A stretch of DNA of 64,000 nucleotides from NCBI GenBank assembly GCA_012295275.1, contig CM022671.1, forward strand, positions 13,495,178 through 13,559,177, written 5' to 3'. A program made the position numbers and the translations under genes. The notes beneath the pieces are model-generated. The model worked only from the letters and a program-made list of their open reading frames with translations. It was not told the DNA's origin and did no database searches. Of the stretch, positions 39,444 through 55,129 are shown in pieces (the stretch's first letter is position 1; every line of letters starts with the position of its first letter). This DNA comes from Chrysomallon squamiferum (Eukaryota > Mollusca > Gastropoda > Neomphalida > Peltospiridae).

Positions 39444-40907
39444 ACAATATTAATAGTATGTGATATATTACTATTAGAGTTCATAAACGACAGGCGAACC
39501 AAACGAAGGTTGACAATGGATACAACGGATTGTATGCGCTGTTTTTAGATCATTAGTTTTGGAATGTTTAGTCTATATCGTATATACAGTTTATATTGGC
39601 GTCCAGGTCTGATTATGTGGCAAACTGCGAATACTTCTGCTTGTTCCGATGATTGTGACATGTTAGACAGTTAATCGATAGGGCGGTGTTTTGCTTACCT
39701 CATCGGGAAGTAATGTGTTTTGTCACTGAAAGACCAGTTCTTCGTAAAAATGCAACTGATATCAGTTTGTCGGTCACGTTTATTTAGATCCTGGTAATTT
39801 TCACCTTTTGAAATCGTCGAACAAAATAACATTCATGCTGCCATTTTTATTTTAGTTTACATGTATTCAGTATTGTTATCCAAAACAATGCCACGTCACA
39901 CAGGAAAAAGTAAATTAAAGAAACAAAATTTTAAAAATTATAAAATGTATAAAACAAGAAGCGTGATTTAATACATTTTATTATTGCTATCCGTGTTCTT
40001 GCTTATAGATACACACATTTGTGAACTTTGTGGGCGTGGCAGCGATAGGTCCATGTTGAATGTTTCACGCTACGTGAGTCACGTATAATTATAAATGTTT
40101 TGGAGATATGCCATTCGGATTAAGTTAGCATAAAAAGCCGCCTTCACCTAAAAATGTCAACTTGGACTGAGTCAAGCCATTGTCAAAGTTAATGTCGTAC
40201 ATGGAATTAGAATATGCTGATATAAAACAACGAAATTCTGTATTAAGTAATTACTGCAGCTAAATGAGTAAATCAGTATTTATTTCATTTTATACTTTTC
40301 GAAACCAATTGGTATTAAATACATGCACATATAATATAATAATAATAATAATAAAACTGGTTGGCAATAATAAGGTGTACAGCTCTTCTTGAATTTATTG
40401 AATTTTTTTTTTTTTTTTATATGTTTTTTTTATTTTGTTTGGTTGTTTTTTTAGTTTTTGTAATTGTTTAATCCCTATAATGCCTGTAATATAATAACAC
40501 TAACAATATCGATAGCTTTGAGATGTGTATAAATTATATTATTTGTAAAAATAATCTTTTTAATAAACTTCATTGTTCAGTTTTTTATCAAATATTCTGA
40601 CACTTATTTTGCATCACGTGATTACTAATAAATGGTTATTTATAATTTTTGGAAATAATGGATGTGGTTAGTATTAATGAGACCCTTGACATTTTAATCA
40701 TTCATACAAAATGTAGCAACCCAGATTTTAATCTCATATATTCCTTTATGACACTTGTGTGTTCTGCAGATAATAACAATGAAAGTTTTACCAGTGCTAA
40801 TTCATGGCAGACACTTATTACAATTACTGTTAATTTATTTACAGTCATAAATCTTCTGCTTATTACATACTTTCAGTCCATGTTACTACATTAATAGAGA
40901 GAGAGAG

Positions 40908-44163
<3,256 letters not shown>

Positions 44164-44187
44164 ACATTTAGGAGTTTTGATAATAAA

Positions 44188-46101
44188 CACGGATGTGAAA
44201 CATTGCCGAATTGTATCTTAAGCTAATTATGTATGTGGTTTATTGTCAGCGTGAATTATAGACCAGGCGAAAGTTACCTGCTTCCAAATTACAGAGAACA
44301 AGGAATCATGCTCGTAAAATGTGAGAGGATACTTGGGATTGGGGAGATAATTAACATTTTTTTTATTTTTCAAACGTTTCTAAAATTAACAAAGCCTATT
44401 TCATAACCTTTACCTGACTATGGATCAAGTTCACATAAAAAAAGGAAGGGGTTATGGATAAATATTTAAGAATAATATTTTATATTTTTAATATGGTTTT
44501 TAAAATTATATTTTTAATCACTCACGAAGTTCAAAAGGCTCAATGGATCACGATACAATCATAATTATGAGTACCGGTTTAGAACAAAGAGACAGGAAAC
44601 TTAACATAAAAAGTACAAAAGGAAATCTTTTAACAGTATTATAATCTTAGCATTTTAGTTTGTAATTATTTATCTGTATACTTGGTATGAAAACTTTTAA
44701 ATAGCTTTGGGGGGTGTTAAATCTTAGACAATCTCAAAACAAAAATCGAATTGAAATATGCTTTCAGAAGCTAGAAGAAACTCTTTGAATACATACGCAA
44801 AATTTCTACTCATTCCAAAAAGCAGATTTGCTTAAAATATAGGAAATAAGAGCGTAAAATGTATTTCAATTTTTCATGAAATCAACCTCTCTTCAGGTAA
44901 TATTATTTTACCGTGGTGACTGTGATCATTCAAAAGATTGTTAAATATTTTTATATGCCGGCTACAAAACATAACGTCCTCTAGATCTCCAAACATTATC
45001 ACTGGTTTATAATATTTTTATAAACGTACCTGTTTATTGTTTGCATGTTGATCAATAAATACTATATTTATCATTTATTTTACAATTTGTCTTTTGTAAA
45101 TATGAGAGTATTTATCGTTAATGTCTTAAACGAAGGAACAATAATCAAATAAAAACTCATTTACGCTAATTTTTAGATATTACAACAGCTTTAAAAAGTA
45201 TGACAAATATTGTGAATGATGTTAATAAAAAAATAAAATAAAATAAAAAAAAAAAAAAAAACGAAGGAAAAGAAACAACAACAACAACAACAAAAAAAGA
45301 AGATGGGAATACTTATGCAAATCCATGTTACTGTTATTGTTATTATTATTTTTTTTTGGGGGGGGCATTTTATTATTTTATTTTATTTTATTTTATTTCT
45401 TACATGAGGAAGTGACGGAACAGTGGCATTCAAAATGATTCACGTTAAACAGATTTGAACATTAACGTAGTGATAAATCAACATGTGATAATGACTCGGT
45501 CGAATCTGGGACAAGCGGGAAAATATTTTGTTGATAAATAATGAATTGCTACTTTTCAAACAGAACACCTGGAATGAGGAAGTATTATTTGATAGTACCG
45601 ATTCGAAAAAAGACAGACCTCTAGCCAAGCATATTTTTTAGTTCCTGATTTGCCTCTTTCTTTTGGATAATTCCAACAGCCTGAAAGTTTTAAATCCGGC
45701 TGGTTTGTAGATGAGTTGATTCCCTCAAATAAAACAACTAAGTCATTTTATAAAGGGGAAAAAACTAATAATAAAAACAGATAAATAATATAATGTAATG
45801 TAATATAATATAATATAATATAATAAGGGATCTTTTACGAATTTTTATGTTTAGCACATTTTAAATTTAAAAATTAATTAGTCAATAAAAGTAAATTAAT
45901 ACTCATTTCACACAAAACATAACAATATATTTTCCTGTGATTTTGTTATGAATTTGTGTTCTTATGGGATATTAACAAAAAAACTAATACCATATTAAGG
46001 ATATCGCAATTATATTAGCAATAATATTCTTTTGTATACATTTTAATTTCTTTTTCTTTATTATTATCGTTATTTTCATCATTATCATCATATTCATCGT
46101 T
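44188..46101. other. Intergenic, no gene seen
   Basis: Downstream of Rho, AT-rich, with an A-rich stretch near 45240-45300, a TTTTA repeat near 45375 and a TAATA repeat near 45795. Nothing with coding character was found. Confidence 0.55.
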
Positions 46102-46281
46102 ATGGAGTGCTGTGCGAATTACAGTGGTCAAAGATTAATACCTGAACAGGTATAAACTAGTCAACTAAAGTAAAAAGCAGGAAATCAAGTATATTATTTA
46201 ACATTGGCAACAACTGCAGAGGATCGACTAATATTACGTCCTTAAATTAATAGTTTTAAAAACAAAATGTATGTGATTTGA
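46102..46281 (+). repeat. Rho leader segment, duplicated copy 2
   Basis: A second copy of the segment at 39240-39443, same orientation, 1.9 kb downstream of the Rho stop codon. The 21-base block containing the splice donor is absent: GAGGATCGA runs straight into CTAATATTA. No Rho coding sequence follows it in the window. Confidence 0.9.
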
Positions 46282-46282
46282 C

Positions 46283-47720
46283 ATCGTCGTTGTCATTTTC
46301 ATTACGGTCATTATTATAACCACTGTTACAGTGTCAGTGCCTGAAGTGCTCGTTATCATGTCTAGCGGTTTAAAATAATATATGGATTGGTAAATTCTGA
46401 ATTGTGGCATATATACCGATCAACAGGAGTGTAGTTTATGAGTTATTATTTATACACAGAACATATATTGTAATAATATAATAGAAAGTAAACACCACTA
46501 AATTATTTACTGGTTTGTGGAAACCCGAGTTAAAAAAGCAATCAGCTGAATCCTGATTAAAGACGGAATCGGTTCCTGGAGAATCAAGTAATTAACATAA
46601 GTTTAAAACGTGAATGCTGCCTTTAAACGTTCATCATCGTGTATTTTTCTATAAAAGGAGATTACTGGTGATCAAACAGATCTTTAATTAATTGCATATA
46701 TCGGTAGTTAAAGCCAGCTTATTTACTGATTATAATTATTAATACATACTTATTATTTGTCGTTATTTTATATTTTCTCTATTTTATATATGGAGACTAG
46801 ATTATCTCAAGACAATATATCAAAATTAGTAATTTAATAAAATATTTTTTGCAACAGAAAACCGGGTTTTACGTTTAAACAAAGACGGGATTGTCTTCGT
46901 CACTTCTTTTTCATACCTTTGACACTTAAAATATTCCCTTATTAATCCATTCATAGCCTACCTTTTTATATATGTTTTATATACGATTGTTCTTTTAGCT
47001 GAGAATGCTGAATAGAACTCCGTTGAACGATAAAATAATAAAAACTTTCACTAGGTCATAGTGTATTAGCTGCCATTCACCTTGCAGAGAGTACAGTGCT
47101 ATTGCGTTACAATTATTTGCTATACTTACAGCCAGAAAGTTAGTTTCTTTTTATTTTATTAAATAATACCAGCACAGGTAGCATCTTTCTATACAGTAAT
47201 ATTAGCACATGAATATGTAAACAAAAATAGCAATTTTTGGCCTGTACGGTCCACCGTATTGTAACGTTTGCGATTTACCGCGACATCGTGATAACCTCCT
47301 TTGAACGGAAGCCAGTGCTATGGTGTACTTTCATCAACTGTTTTAATGTTTTAACTGCATTTATTTATTAACACAATGGCATGGACGTGATTCAGATATA
47401 GCAAAAATTGCAACCCAAGTATATTTACCGTCATATATGTCAGTATATTTCTCCAGTATACATACTTAACCAAAGATTTTTAGCCAGTTTTTGTAAATGA
47501 CTATTACTTCCAAATAAATTAAAATAAAGTGATAAAACTTGGTAATATGTTAGTTGTATATGCCCTGTCGCTTTGAGTAATGAAAATAACACCATTTGTC
47601 ATATGAGTACTGCACGTGCAAACGAGGTGCTCTTGTGCTGTCAAAAGCTCGTGCAATACGGATGTATTGAAATCAGACTTTGATGCACTGAACCAATATT
47701 ATCCAAAAACATAAGGAAAA
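46283..47720. other. Intergenic, no gene seen
   Basis: Moderately AT-rich, without recognised coding or repeat structure. It leads into the inverted-repeat transposon region. Confidence 0.5.
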
Positions 47721-47721
47721 A

Positions 47722-48498
47722 TTTGGATATTTAACATACTTCCGTACACCACTTGTCCGACACTCCGGGAACATGACAATCACCGAACGTCCAGTACTAT
47801 AATGTTACAGGCTTAACTGGCCACCAAAGTCCCTGACTTGTCCCCAACTGAGCATGCATGGGAATTACTGGATCATATCCTTAATGTCCATGACCTACAA
47901 ATTACTCTAAACCGGGAATGGAACGCAACTACTGTTCCTGAGATTAATGTTCTCATTAGAAATATGAGACGACGATGTACTGCATCAATAAAATATATAT
48001 ATAGACACATTATTTTTTAAAAGGCTTCATTCTATTAGTCTGGGAATGTTGCAGAACCTTCATGTCATACTTAAGTAAAATGAAAATTTATTTATAATAT
48101 TGCAATAAATAAAATGAATTCATATTGTAGTTACGGTATTAGTTCGTTTTACGGTGAAGTCTACGCCATGCTTTTAAAATAATTACGCATTAATTCCGGA
48201 ATTGCCCTAGATCCTGTAATAACCATTTTAAATAAAAATGCTTAAAAATAATAATAATAATAAGAAGAAGAAGAATAGTAACAGAAAACTGGTCTTTTCC
48301 GACATTCCTAATAAAAGGGTAGTATGTGCTTTATAAAAATAAAATTAAAAAAAAGTATTGTTAATATGAATATTCATGAATTATTTCTTTATGAATATTC
48401 ATTAGCATCTTTATTTCCGTCAGACTGGACGTTCGGTGATAGCCATGTTCCTGGACGTGTCGAACAAGTGGTGTACGGAAGTATGTTAAATATCCAAA
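47722..48498. mobile_element. Fold-back structure with 74-base inverted arms around a Tc1 fragment
   Basis: The arm at 47722-47795 (TTTGGATATTTAACATACTT onward) returns as its reverse complement at 48424-48498 with about 90 percent identity. Between them lies the transposase fragment at 47820-47985. The arms resemble transposase-type coding DNA and not short terminal repeats, so this is probably a rearranged, partly inverted Tc1-like copy. Confidence 0.75.
47820..47990 (+). pseudogene. Tc1/mariner transposase C-terminal fragment
   Basis: A plus-strand frame reads VPDLSPTEHAWELLDHI, the family block containing the last catalytic acidic residue (Glu in PTEH). The usual C-terminal pattern follows: EWNATTVPEINVLIRNM and MRRRCTAS. 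The upstream catalytic domain is missing or scrambled, so it is not functional. Confidence 0.82.
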
Positions 48499-49304
48499 TA
48501 GTTCCATAATGCTCGTGGGCACCAAATCCTACAAGAAGAACAATCTTCTGTCAATTACCCAACTTTCAACTCGGAAACGGACACAACTGCAACCGGAGCA
48601 AGACAGAAATATGGAAGATAAAATCGTTTATTTAGAATCTTCAGCAGGAACAGATGTGAAATTCTAGAAGTTCTTATGCAGGCGATTCGCTTTCTCTGTA
48701 CGAAATATTCAGTGACAAGAAAGTGTTAGATATGCATGTGTTTACATGTATGTCAATTATTAATTATGCTTTAAACATATGCTTAATAAAAACATTCTAA
48801 ATGTAATTTGTTTCAGATGTAAAAAGAATTAAATCTTTGCTGTTATCTCGAATCGAGTTCTTTATTTATTTATTTGTATACATTTTAAATAAACAAATTA
48901 ATTTTTGAACCGTACATCAATTTGTAAAGATTTACATACAAATACATATTCAGGGAATATTTAGAATAATACAACACAAATTGATGTTTTCAACACGGAT
49001 TGATACCTACGGTACTTAGAAGTCATTAATTAATTTATTTATTAATTCATTCCAAAATAACAAAAAACAACTAAAGTCTTATTTCAATAATTTGCATATT
49101 TAGTGCTCTGTACACTGTATAAATAATTTTAAAATAATTTTAAAAAGAAGAAGACAAAGAAGAAATTTACAAAATCTGAAGCTTGACATCATGTATGTTA
49201 TTATAAACCTTTTCTCATTGCAATATGTTATATACAAATGCATGTTATTAATATTAATATTAAAATTAAAATACATTGTCATTCATGTCATTATTTCTTC
49301 TGAA
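48499..49304. other. Intergenic and probable 3' UTR of gene A
   Basis: A GC-richer patch at 48520-48700 has no recognised frame. AT-rich sequence then runs to the stop codon of the minus-strand gene. AAT/TTA-rich DNA near 49000-49100 could hold its polyadenylation site. Confidence 0.45.
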
Positions 49305-50756
49305 CTAATCTTGTAGCGGTTCTGGTCTCGTGGTTTCCCTGATAATATCAGACGACGGACGTGCCTTGTTCGAACCTACGCCGAAACCGTAAACAATATC
49401 GAGTAGTTCTTTGTGAACTAAACTGGTAGAATCGTATCGCTTGAACTTCTCGTAGAACGGTTTCGGTCTGAGAGCTCTTCTTATGTACTCGTTTGACGAA
49501 AACGATAGAGGTCTCCTGACGTCACTCTTACAAGTTTTTCTTACTTCTCGATTGCGAAGCTGGACGGTGTAATTTTCACTGTTTTGCGGAATTCGTCTGT
49601 GATCTTCGTCCAAAATTGAGTTCAGTATTTCAGCCTGTTTTTCTCCAATCGAAACAGGTCGGACTGACGTAAATTTATCGCTTGTCGAACTGCGTCTAAT
49701 AGGTCGAGATACTCCGAATGTAGTCACGTGATTAGTTCGTGGCTCATCGGCAAAATATTCTCGTTTTGGACCTTTTGTTGTTCGAATGGGCACGACTTCA
49801 GGTGTAACTGGAACATCAGTGGTTGGTATGTGGAGAACCTGGATGTCTTTACGTTCTACGAAAGATGTGTCCAAAGAAGAACTTCTATCAAATGTTCCAC
49901 ATTCACTGTTCTTTTCTTCCGCGAGTTTTGAACTGTTACCAAGTTCATGAACACTACTTACGTATCGATCCCCGTGCAGTGACGTTCGAAACGACCGGTT
50001 TCGTGGTGGAAGAGGTGGCCTGGTAATCGTATTTTGATTAGTTAACTGACTTGTTGGTTCAACAACAAAATAGTCGTGACGCAAACATATTTGTGATGTT
50101 AACCCTTCATCTTCTGCAGCATTCAAAGGCACGCTAACTCGTTTCGGATTAGGAGGTTCTGCCAGAACAATATCTTCAGCGTTACTATTATTAACTTGTT
50201 CGTTTTCTGGTTCATTTTGTCTCTCGAGTACGAAATAATCGTGTGTAGTGATTTCTGAAAGATTTTCCTCTTTGATAACGAATCGAGGGGAGCATCCATC
50301 TGGACTTCTCTGTTGAACATTGACGTGACTCACATTATCAAAAGTGTAAACGCAGTTGTTCTGGGATGGCGGCGTCTTAGGACTGTAATCCAAATGATCG
50401 TACTCGCACGACATCCACTTCCGTTCCTCTGTTCTGACTGAACGATCTGGTGACGAAGGTTGTGCAGCAACAACGGTTTCTGTGCAGTCAACGCCGTCAG
50501 ATACCGCTAGGTGATTGTAAATGGCTTCCCTTTTCACAAACTCGGGCTCTACCGAGGACGCCTTAATAGACGTATCCTTACTCTCAGCTTCAGAGATTTT
50601 AGAAACTTTCCCGTCTATGGTGTCATATATGCAGTCGACTGTCTCCGGAACATTGGTCATCGATGTTGTGTCCACTTCAGAGTAGATGTGATCGTCTTGG
50701 TCACTTTCACTGGTTGACCCATTTGTGCAACAAAAAGGAAAAAATCTTGTCTCATT
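49305..50756 (-). CDS. Gene A main cytoplasmic exon
   Basis: A 1452-base exon after TTTTACAG, ending in a stop at 49305. It is G+C-richer than its surroundings and fully open, which argues for selection. Tyrosine motifs appear along its whole length, with two near-repeats HDYFVLE and HDYFVVE. The SH3-type site PPLPPRNR is encoded at 49995-50021. Open frames on the plus strand across this exon are shadows. Confidence 0.88.
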   Translation of the reverse strand, partial: NETRFFPFCCTNGSTSESDQDDHIYSEVDTTSMTNVPETVDCIYDTIDGKVSKISEAESKDTSIKASSVEPEFVKREAIYNHLAVSDGVDCTETVVAAQPSSPDRSVRTEERKWMSCEYDHLDYSPKTPPSQNNCVYTFDNVSHVNVQQRSPDGCSPRFVIKEENLSEITTHDYFVLERQNEPENEQVNNSNAEDIVLAEPPNPKRVSVPLNAAEDEGLTSQICLRHDYFVVEPTSQLTNQNTITRPPLPPRNRSFRTSLHGDRYVSSVHELGNSSKLAEEKNSECGTFDRSSSLDTSFVERKDIQVLHIPTTDVPVTPEVVPIRTTKGPKREYFADEPRTNHVTTFGVSRPIRRSSTSDKFTSVRPVSIGEKQAEILNSILDEDHRRIPQNSENYTVQLRNREVRKTCKSDVRRPLSFSSNEYIRRALRPKPFYEKFKRYDSTSLVHKELLDIVYGFGVGSNKARPSSDIIRETTRPEPLQD

Positions 50757-53700
50757 CTGTAAAATAATAATAATAATAATACAAAGAAAAAAAAGTAACA
50801 CTAATAACAATTCTGTTATTCCTTAAAACAATTCCCTACAACCTTAAAATCTCTAAAGTAAAAGTGTAAAAGTACTAACAGAAAATTAAAAACAATGAAC
50901 TGCTGAATTTCTCTTAAGCATTATTTTTCTTCTTTCCTTTTGGATAATGTGATAGGAAAAAATAGAGGGCAATATGGGTTGAGTGAAAGAAAGAGAACGA
51001 AACAAATATACTTTAATGAAAATATAATTTGTAATACGCACACACACGCACACACACACACATATACACATATACATTAAACATGTTACAAATGTTATTT
51101 TTAAAATAGTGTTGTGAAGGATGGAGGATGCTGAACATACCTTATCCTCGATATCTACATAAACTTGTTGAGTTGCACTGTTTTTCTCATTTCGTGAGGG
51201 ATCCGAGTTCTTGTGGGAATCTTTTCGTTTTTGTCTGCAGAAAAGAGAAAACCACAAATAACAATAATAGTATAATCAGAAGAAGAATAGCAATTGTTCT
51301 TGTAGAAGTAATAGTAGTGGAGGTAGTTGAAGTAGTAGTGGTGGTGTTGGTGGTAACTGTAGTGACAGTAATCAGCCGCAGCAGTAGTAGTAGCAGTAGT
51401 TAAAAATGTTTAGCATTAATGTTTGCTAGTTGTCAAAACAATATTTTAATTTACATATATACAGGTTTATAAAATGATACAGAATTCTAATTAATGTTGC
51501 TTATACATCAGTTAAGAATTTATTATATAAAATTAAGATAGTATTATTTCTGGAAAAAATATATTTACCTTTTTTTTTCTAATAAATATATTTGATCGCA
51601 ATAAATAAAAAAATGATTTCAAAACAAATATTATTATACTTATATTTTGTCTTGCTGCATGCATGTGTAATTTTGTTTGAATACATTTTTTTATTTTGAA
51701 ATTTCTTTATTAGTATTTTCGATGTGAATATATATGGGTGAGTGAGTGAGTGTGTGGATGGATGTATATATATAAGTGAGAGAATACTGAATACTATGTA
51801 TTATATATAATTATGTATTTTACAATGTTTGTTTTGTCTTGGATATGTAAATTTTCTATGTAATATATATACATAATAATTTTATAAATAGTTACAATAG
51901 TTTCTGCGTCCTCTTGTGTGAAGCACACGCTACTGCTATGGCAACCACGAGGAAAAAGGCAAGCACTGAAGTGGCGATGATAACAATAAGAAGACGAGTT
52001 ATCTGTGGCAAGTTTCTAAACATGTCATTGATGTTGTCTTCTGAAAATAATAATAATAATAATAATAATAATAACGTTAGCAATCATTATTTAATATTAA
52101 ATAAACAATTAAATAAATACATAAATAAATAAATAAATAAAGTAATTATTTAATTAATTAAAGTGAAAAAGCTTTTGTGATATTATAAAGGTAATTTAAA
52201 ATATCACTGTCCATGCAAAGTGGTACTATGTGAACATAACAAATTCGTTAATCGTAATAAACATATCAGCTAACTTGTCAAACACGAGTAATATGGAAAA
52301 AGAACTGTAAGAATATTTAGAAAACAAATATTACCTGAAAAACCTTTGATATTTGTATTCGTAGAAGTGTCTTGAAAAAGACTCATTGCTGAAACCAATT
52401 GTCATACATTTATTTAATAATATTATTATGAGGAAAAGATCAGAATAGGAGGTGCAGTCATTGTTTAAACAGAAGTTTGAATGAACGAAAGTTTAAGGAC
52501 ACCCTGGTGTCAACACTGCTAAGATTTCAGACAATGGTATGAAAATTATTTATTTAAAGAGGAATTTTATTAAAATTATTTAAATGCCGCCAAGTAAATT
52601 AAAATTGGGAATGCGATGCGTAAAAAGTTCGTCCTTAACCTTTAATCTATGTTTGAGTATACCTATTATTATAAAAATTATTAAAATGCGTTAATAAACC
52701 AAAACATTTTAAAAGTAAATACCACAAAGTTTTCACTAATACTTTTATAATAATAATATATTATTTTGAATATATTATACAAATTTTAACATAATTATTA
52801 TAACTAAATGTTTAAACTGTATTAATTTTATCAAAATTATTTCATTACTTAGGATGTGGTGCTGGTGATACTTACGTTGTGTGAGATTTTCTACTGATTT
52901 CTTCATTATGATGTATTTTCTGTCTGCACCTGACAAAATGAAGTTTAAATCTGAAGTTGAACTTTATTTTTATTACAAATTACACCCAGATATCTTATGT
53001 AGATACAGACAGATAGATAGTTAGAGAGGTATTTAGAAAGATTGACATATAAACAGACTTAACAGTTTTATAATGATGTCTTACAAAGAATAGAAACAAA
53101 ATAATAATCTATGAATCGTAATGGAACAATCAGAAACTGAAAATATTATAATATTATTTACATCCTAATTATAATGGTTGTCATTTATGTAGAAGTAAAA
53201 TAACAATCAATATAACATGTAAATAATTTAATAACAATTTATCTGATTTTAATTATAACAGCTCCTGGCTTATTTCTTACATTCATACAAAATACAGTTC
53301 ATTACGACGTCCAAGTTAAAAGTTCTCTATGACACTAACTATTTGTGTTATAGAGTACGCGTTATTAGATAAGTACTTGATTATTCTGGAATTGTATCTA
53401 AATATTAATCAATGTTTACCAGTTAGACTTCAGCAGACGTTATGATGTTAACAGGATGCGCCGTTTTGACAAGAGCATACTTTACTTATTGCGAAAAATC
53501 CACTTATATCACTTCAGAAACAATTATGACCTCGTTACATCCGTGTGAAAATGTGTATCGTGTTTATTCGCAAATATTATAAATAATAAATATTTATTTA
53601 TGTAGGATCTATGTATTTCCATGGGAAAGTTTTCTGTTTTAAATATTTTTAAACAAATAAATTTAGAAATTTGATTCTCAAGCAGAAAACAATAAGTATT

Positions 53701-53919
53701 TGTTTATTTACTTATTTCTTCCAATCTTTCTTTCTTTATTTACCTACTTAATTTTACATTATTTTATTTTATTTTATTTATTTATTTTGTGTATTTGTAA
53801 GCATTAAAAGTGAGAAATGAGAAGTTAAAAATCCGCATTTTGTACACATTATCTAAAAACACTAATTGAGAATTTGATTTCAGAGAAAGAAAACAATAAA
53901 GACATATTTATTTATTTGT

Positions 53920-53950
<31 letters not shown>

Positions 53951-55061
53951 TAATTTTAAAATGGTTTTTATGATGGATAATTCCGAATTTATGAAAATAT
54001 TTTAATTCACCTATTTCCGTACTACTGATTTTGAGCGAAACAAATTATGGTTAGAATAGGTTTACAGAAAATTAATTTGAAATTATATTATGAATTTTTC
54101 ATTGTCAATTATTATAAACAAATCAAAATAAAATGCAGAAGAAACAAAACAAAAGAAAAAGAGAAACATATCCATTAAGAAAACTAATTTAAGAATATTT
54201 CAATAACAACGAGACAAAAATTTGAAACAAAAGGAAATTCGTGTAAAAAGTAATTAAGTAACAATATCAAACAACAAAGCAAGAGAAAAACATACAAAAC
54301 TCTCAGCAAAATCTTTGTTTAGCGACTGTCAGGGTTCAGACGTTGCACAGTATCGTTACGTATTCAAAATATAAAGGCCAGGATACCACATATATACAAA
54401 TCTTGTATTTTTCATACGTATATTTGTATGTATTTAGATATGTATCAGTACGTACGTTTATATCTACTTGTATGACATGAGTTGCATTTTTAGGTAACCC
54501 AGCATGTCATGTTTACTGTATAGGCATCATAAATTAATAAGTGTCAGTGAAAATGATGAACACTTTTTTCGTGTCATAACGGAAATATTCATCATTTTAA
54601 GAAATGACAGGGCTCAAAGATAAACATCAGTTAAATTTTGGTTATAATTAGATCGCAGCACACATTGATTTTGATAGATATAAACTAAGCAACTAAGTAA
54701 AAATATGCACGGTTTTAATGTGTTTCTACATGTATCAAAATTAATGTGAGCTGCGATCTAATTATAACCAAAATTTGTCTTGATGTTTATCTTTGAGCCC
54801 TGTTTGTTTGTAAAATGATGGATATTTCCGTTATGATATGGATGTATGTATGGGTGTTTGTATGTATGCATGAACGTATATTTCTGTGTGTGCATGACTG
54901 TGTGTTAATAATCATTTATTAAGTAACGTACATGTGTACGTATGTATCTGTATTAATAAAATATATAACGTATGTGTATTTTTGTATATTGTGTATTAGA
55001 TGAAATATGTGTTTTAAGTCTGTCTTTGTATGCTATATATGTATGTGTGTGTGTGTTTGTG

Positions 55062-55129
<68 letters not shown>

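Noticed and set aside
40649-40894. 81-codon plus-strand frame in the Rho leader intron
   Set aside because: No domain, AT-driven composition, no splice partner.
48366-48402. Twice-repeated palindrome ATGAATATTCAT
   Set aside because: Short, AT-only, and expected by chance in DNA of this composition.
49728-50717. Plus-strand frames across the main exon of gene A
   Set aside because: They are shadows of the long minus-strand exon, which has the splice sites and motif structure.
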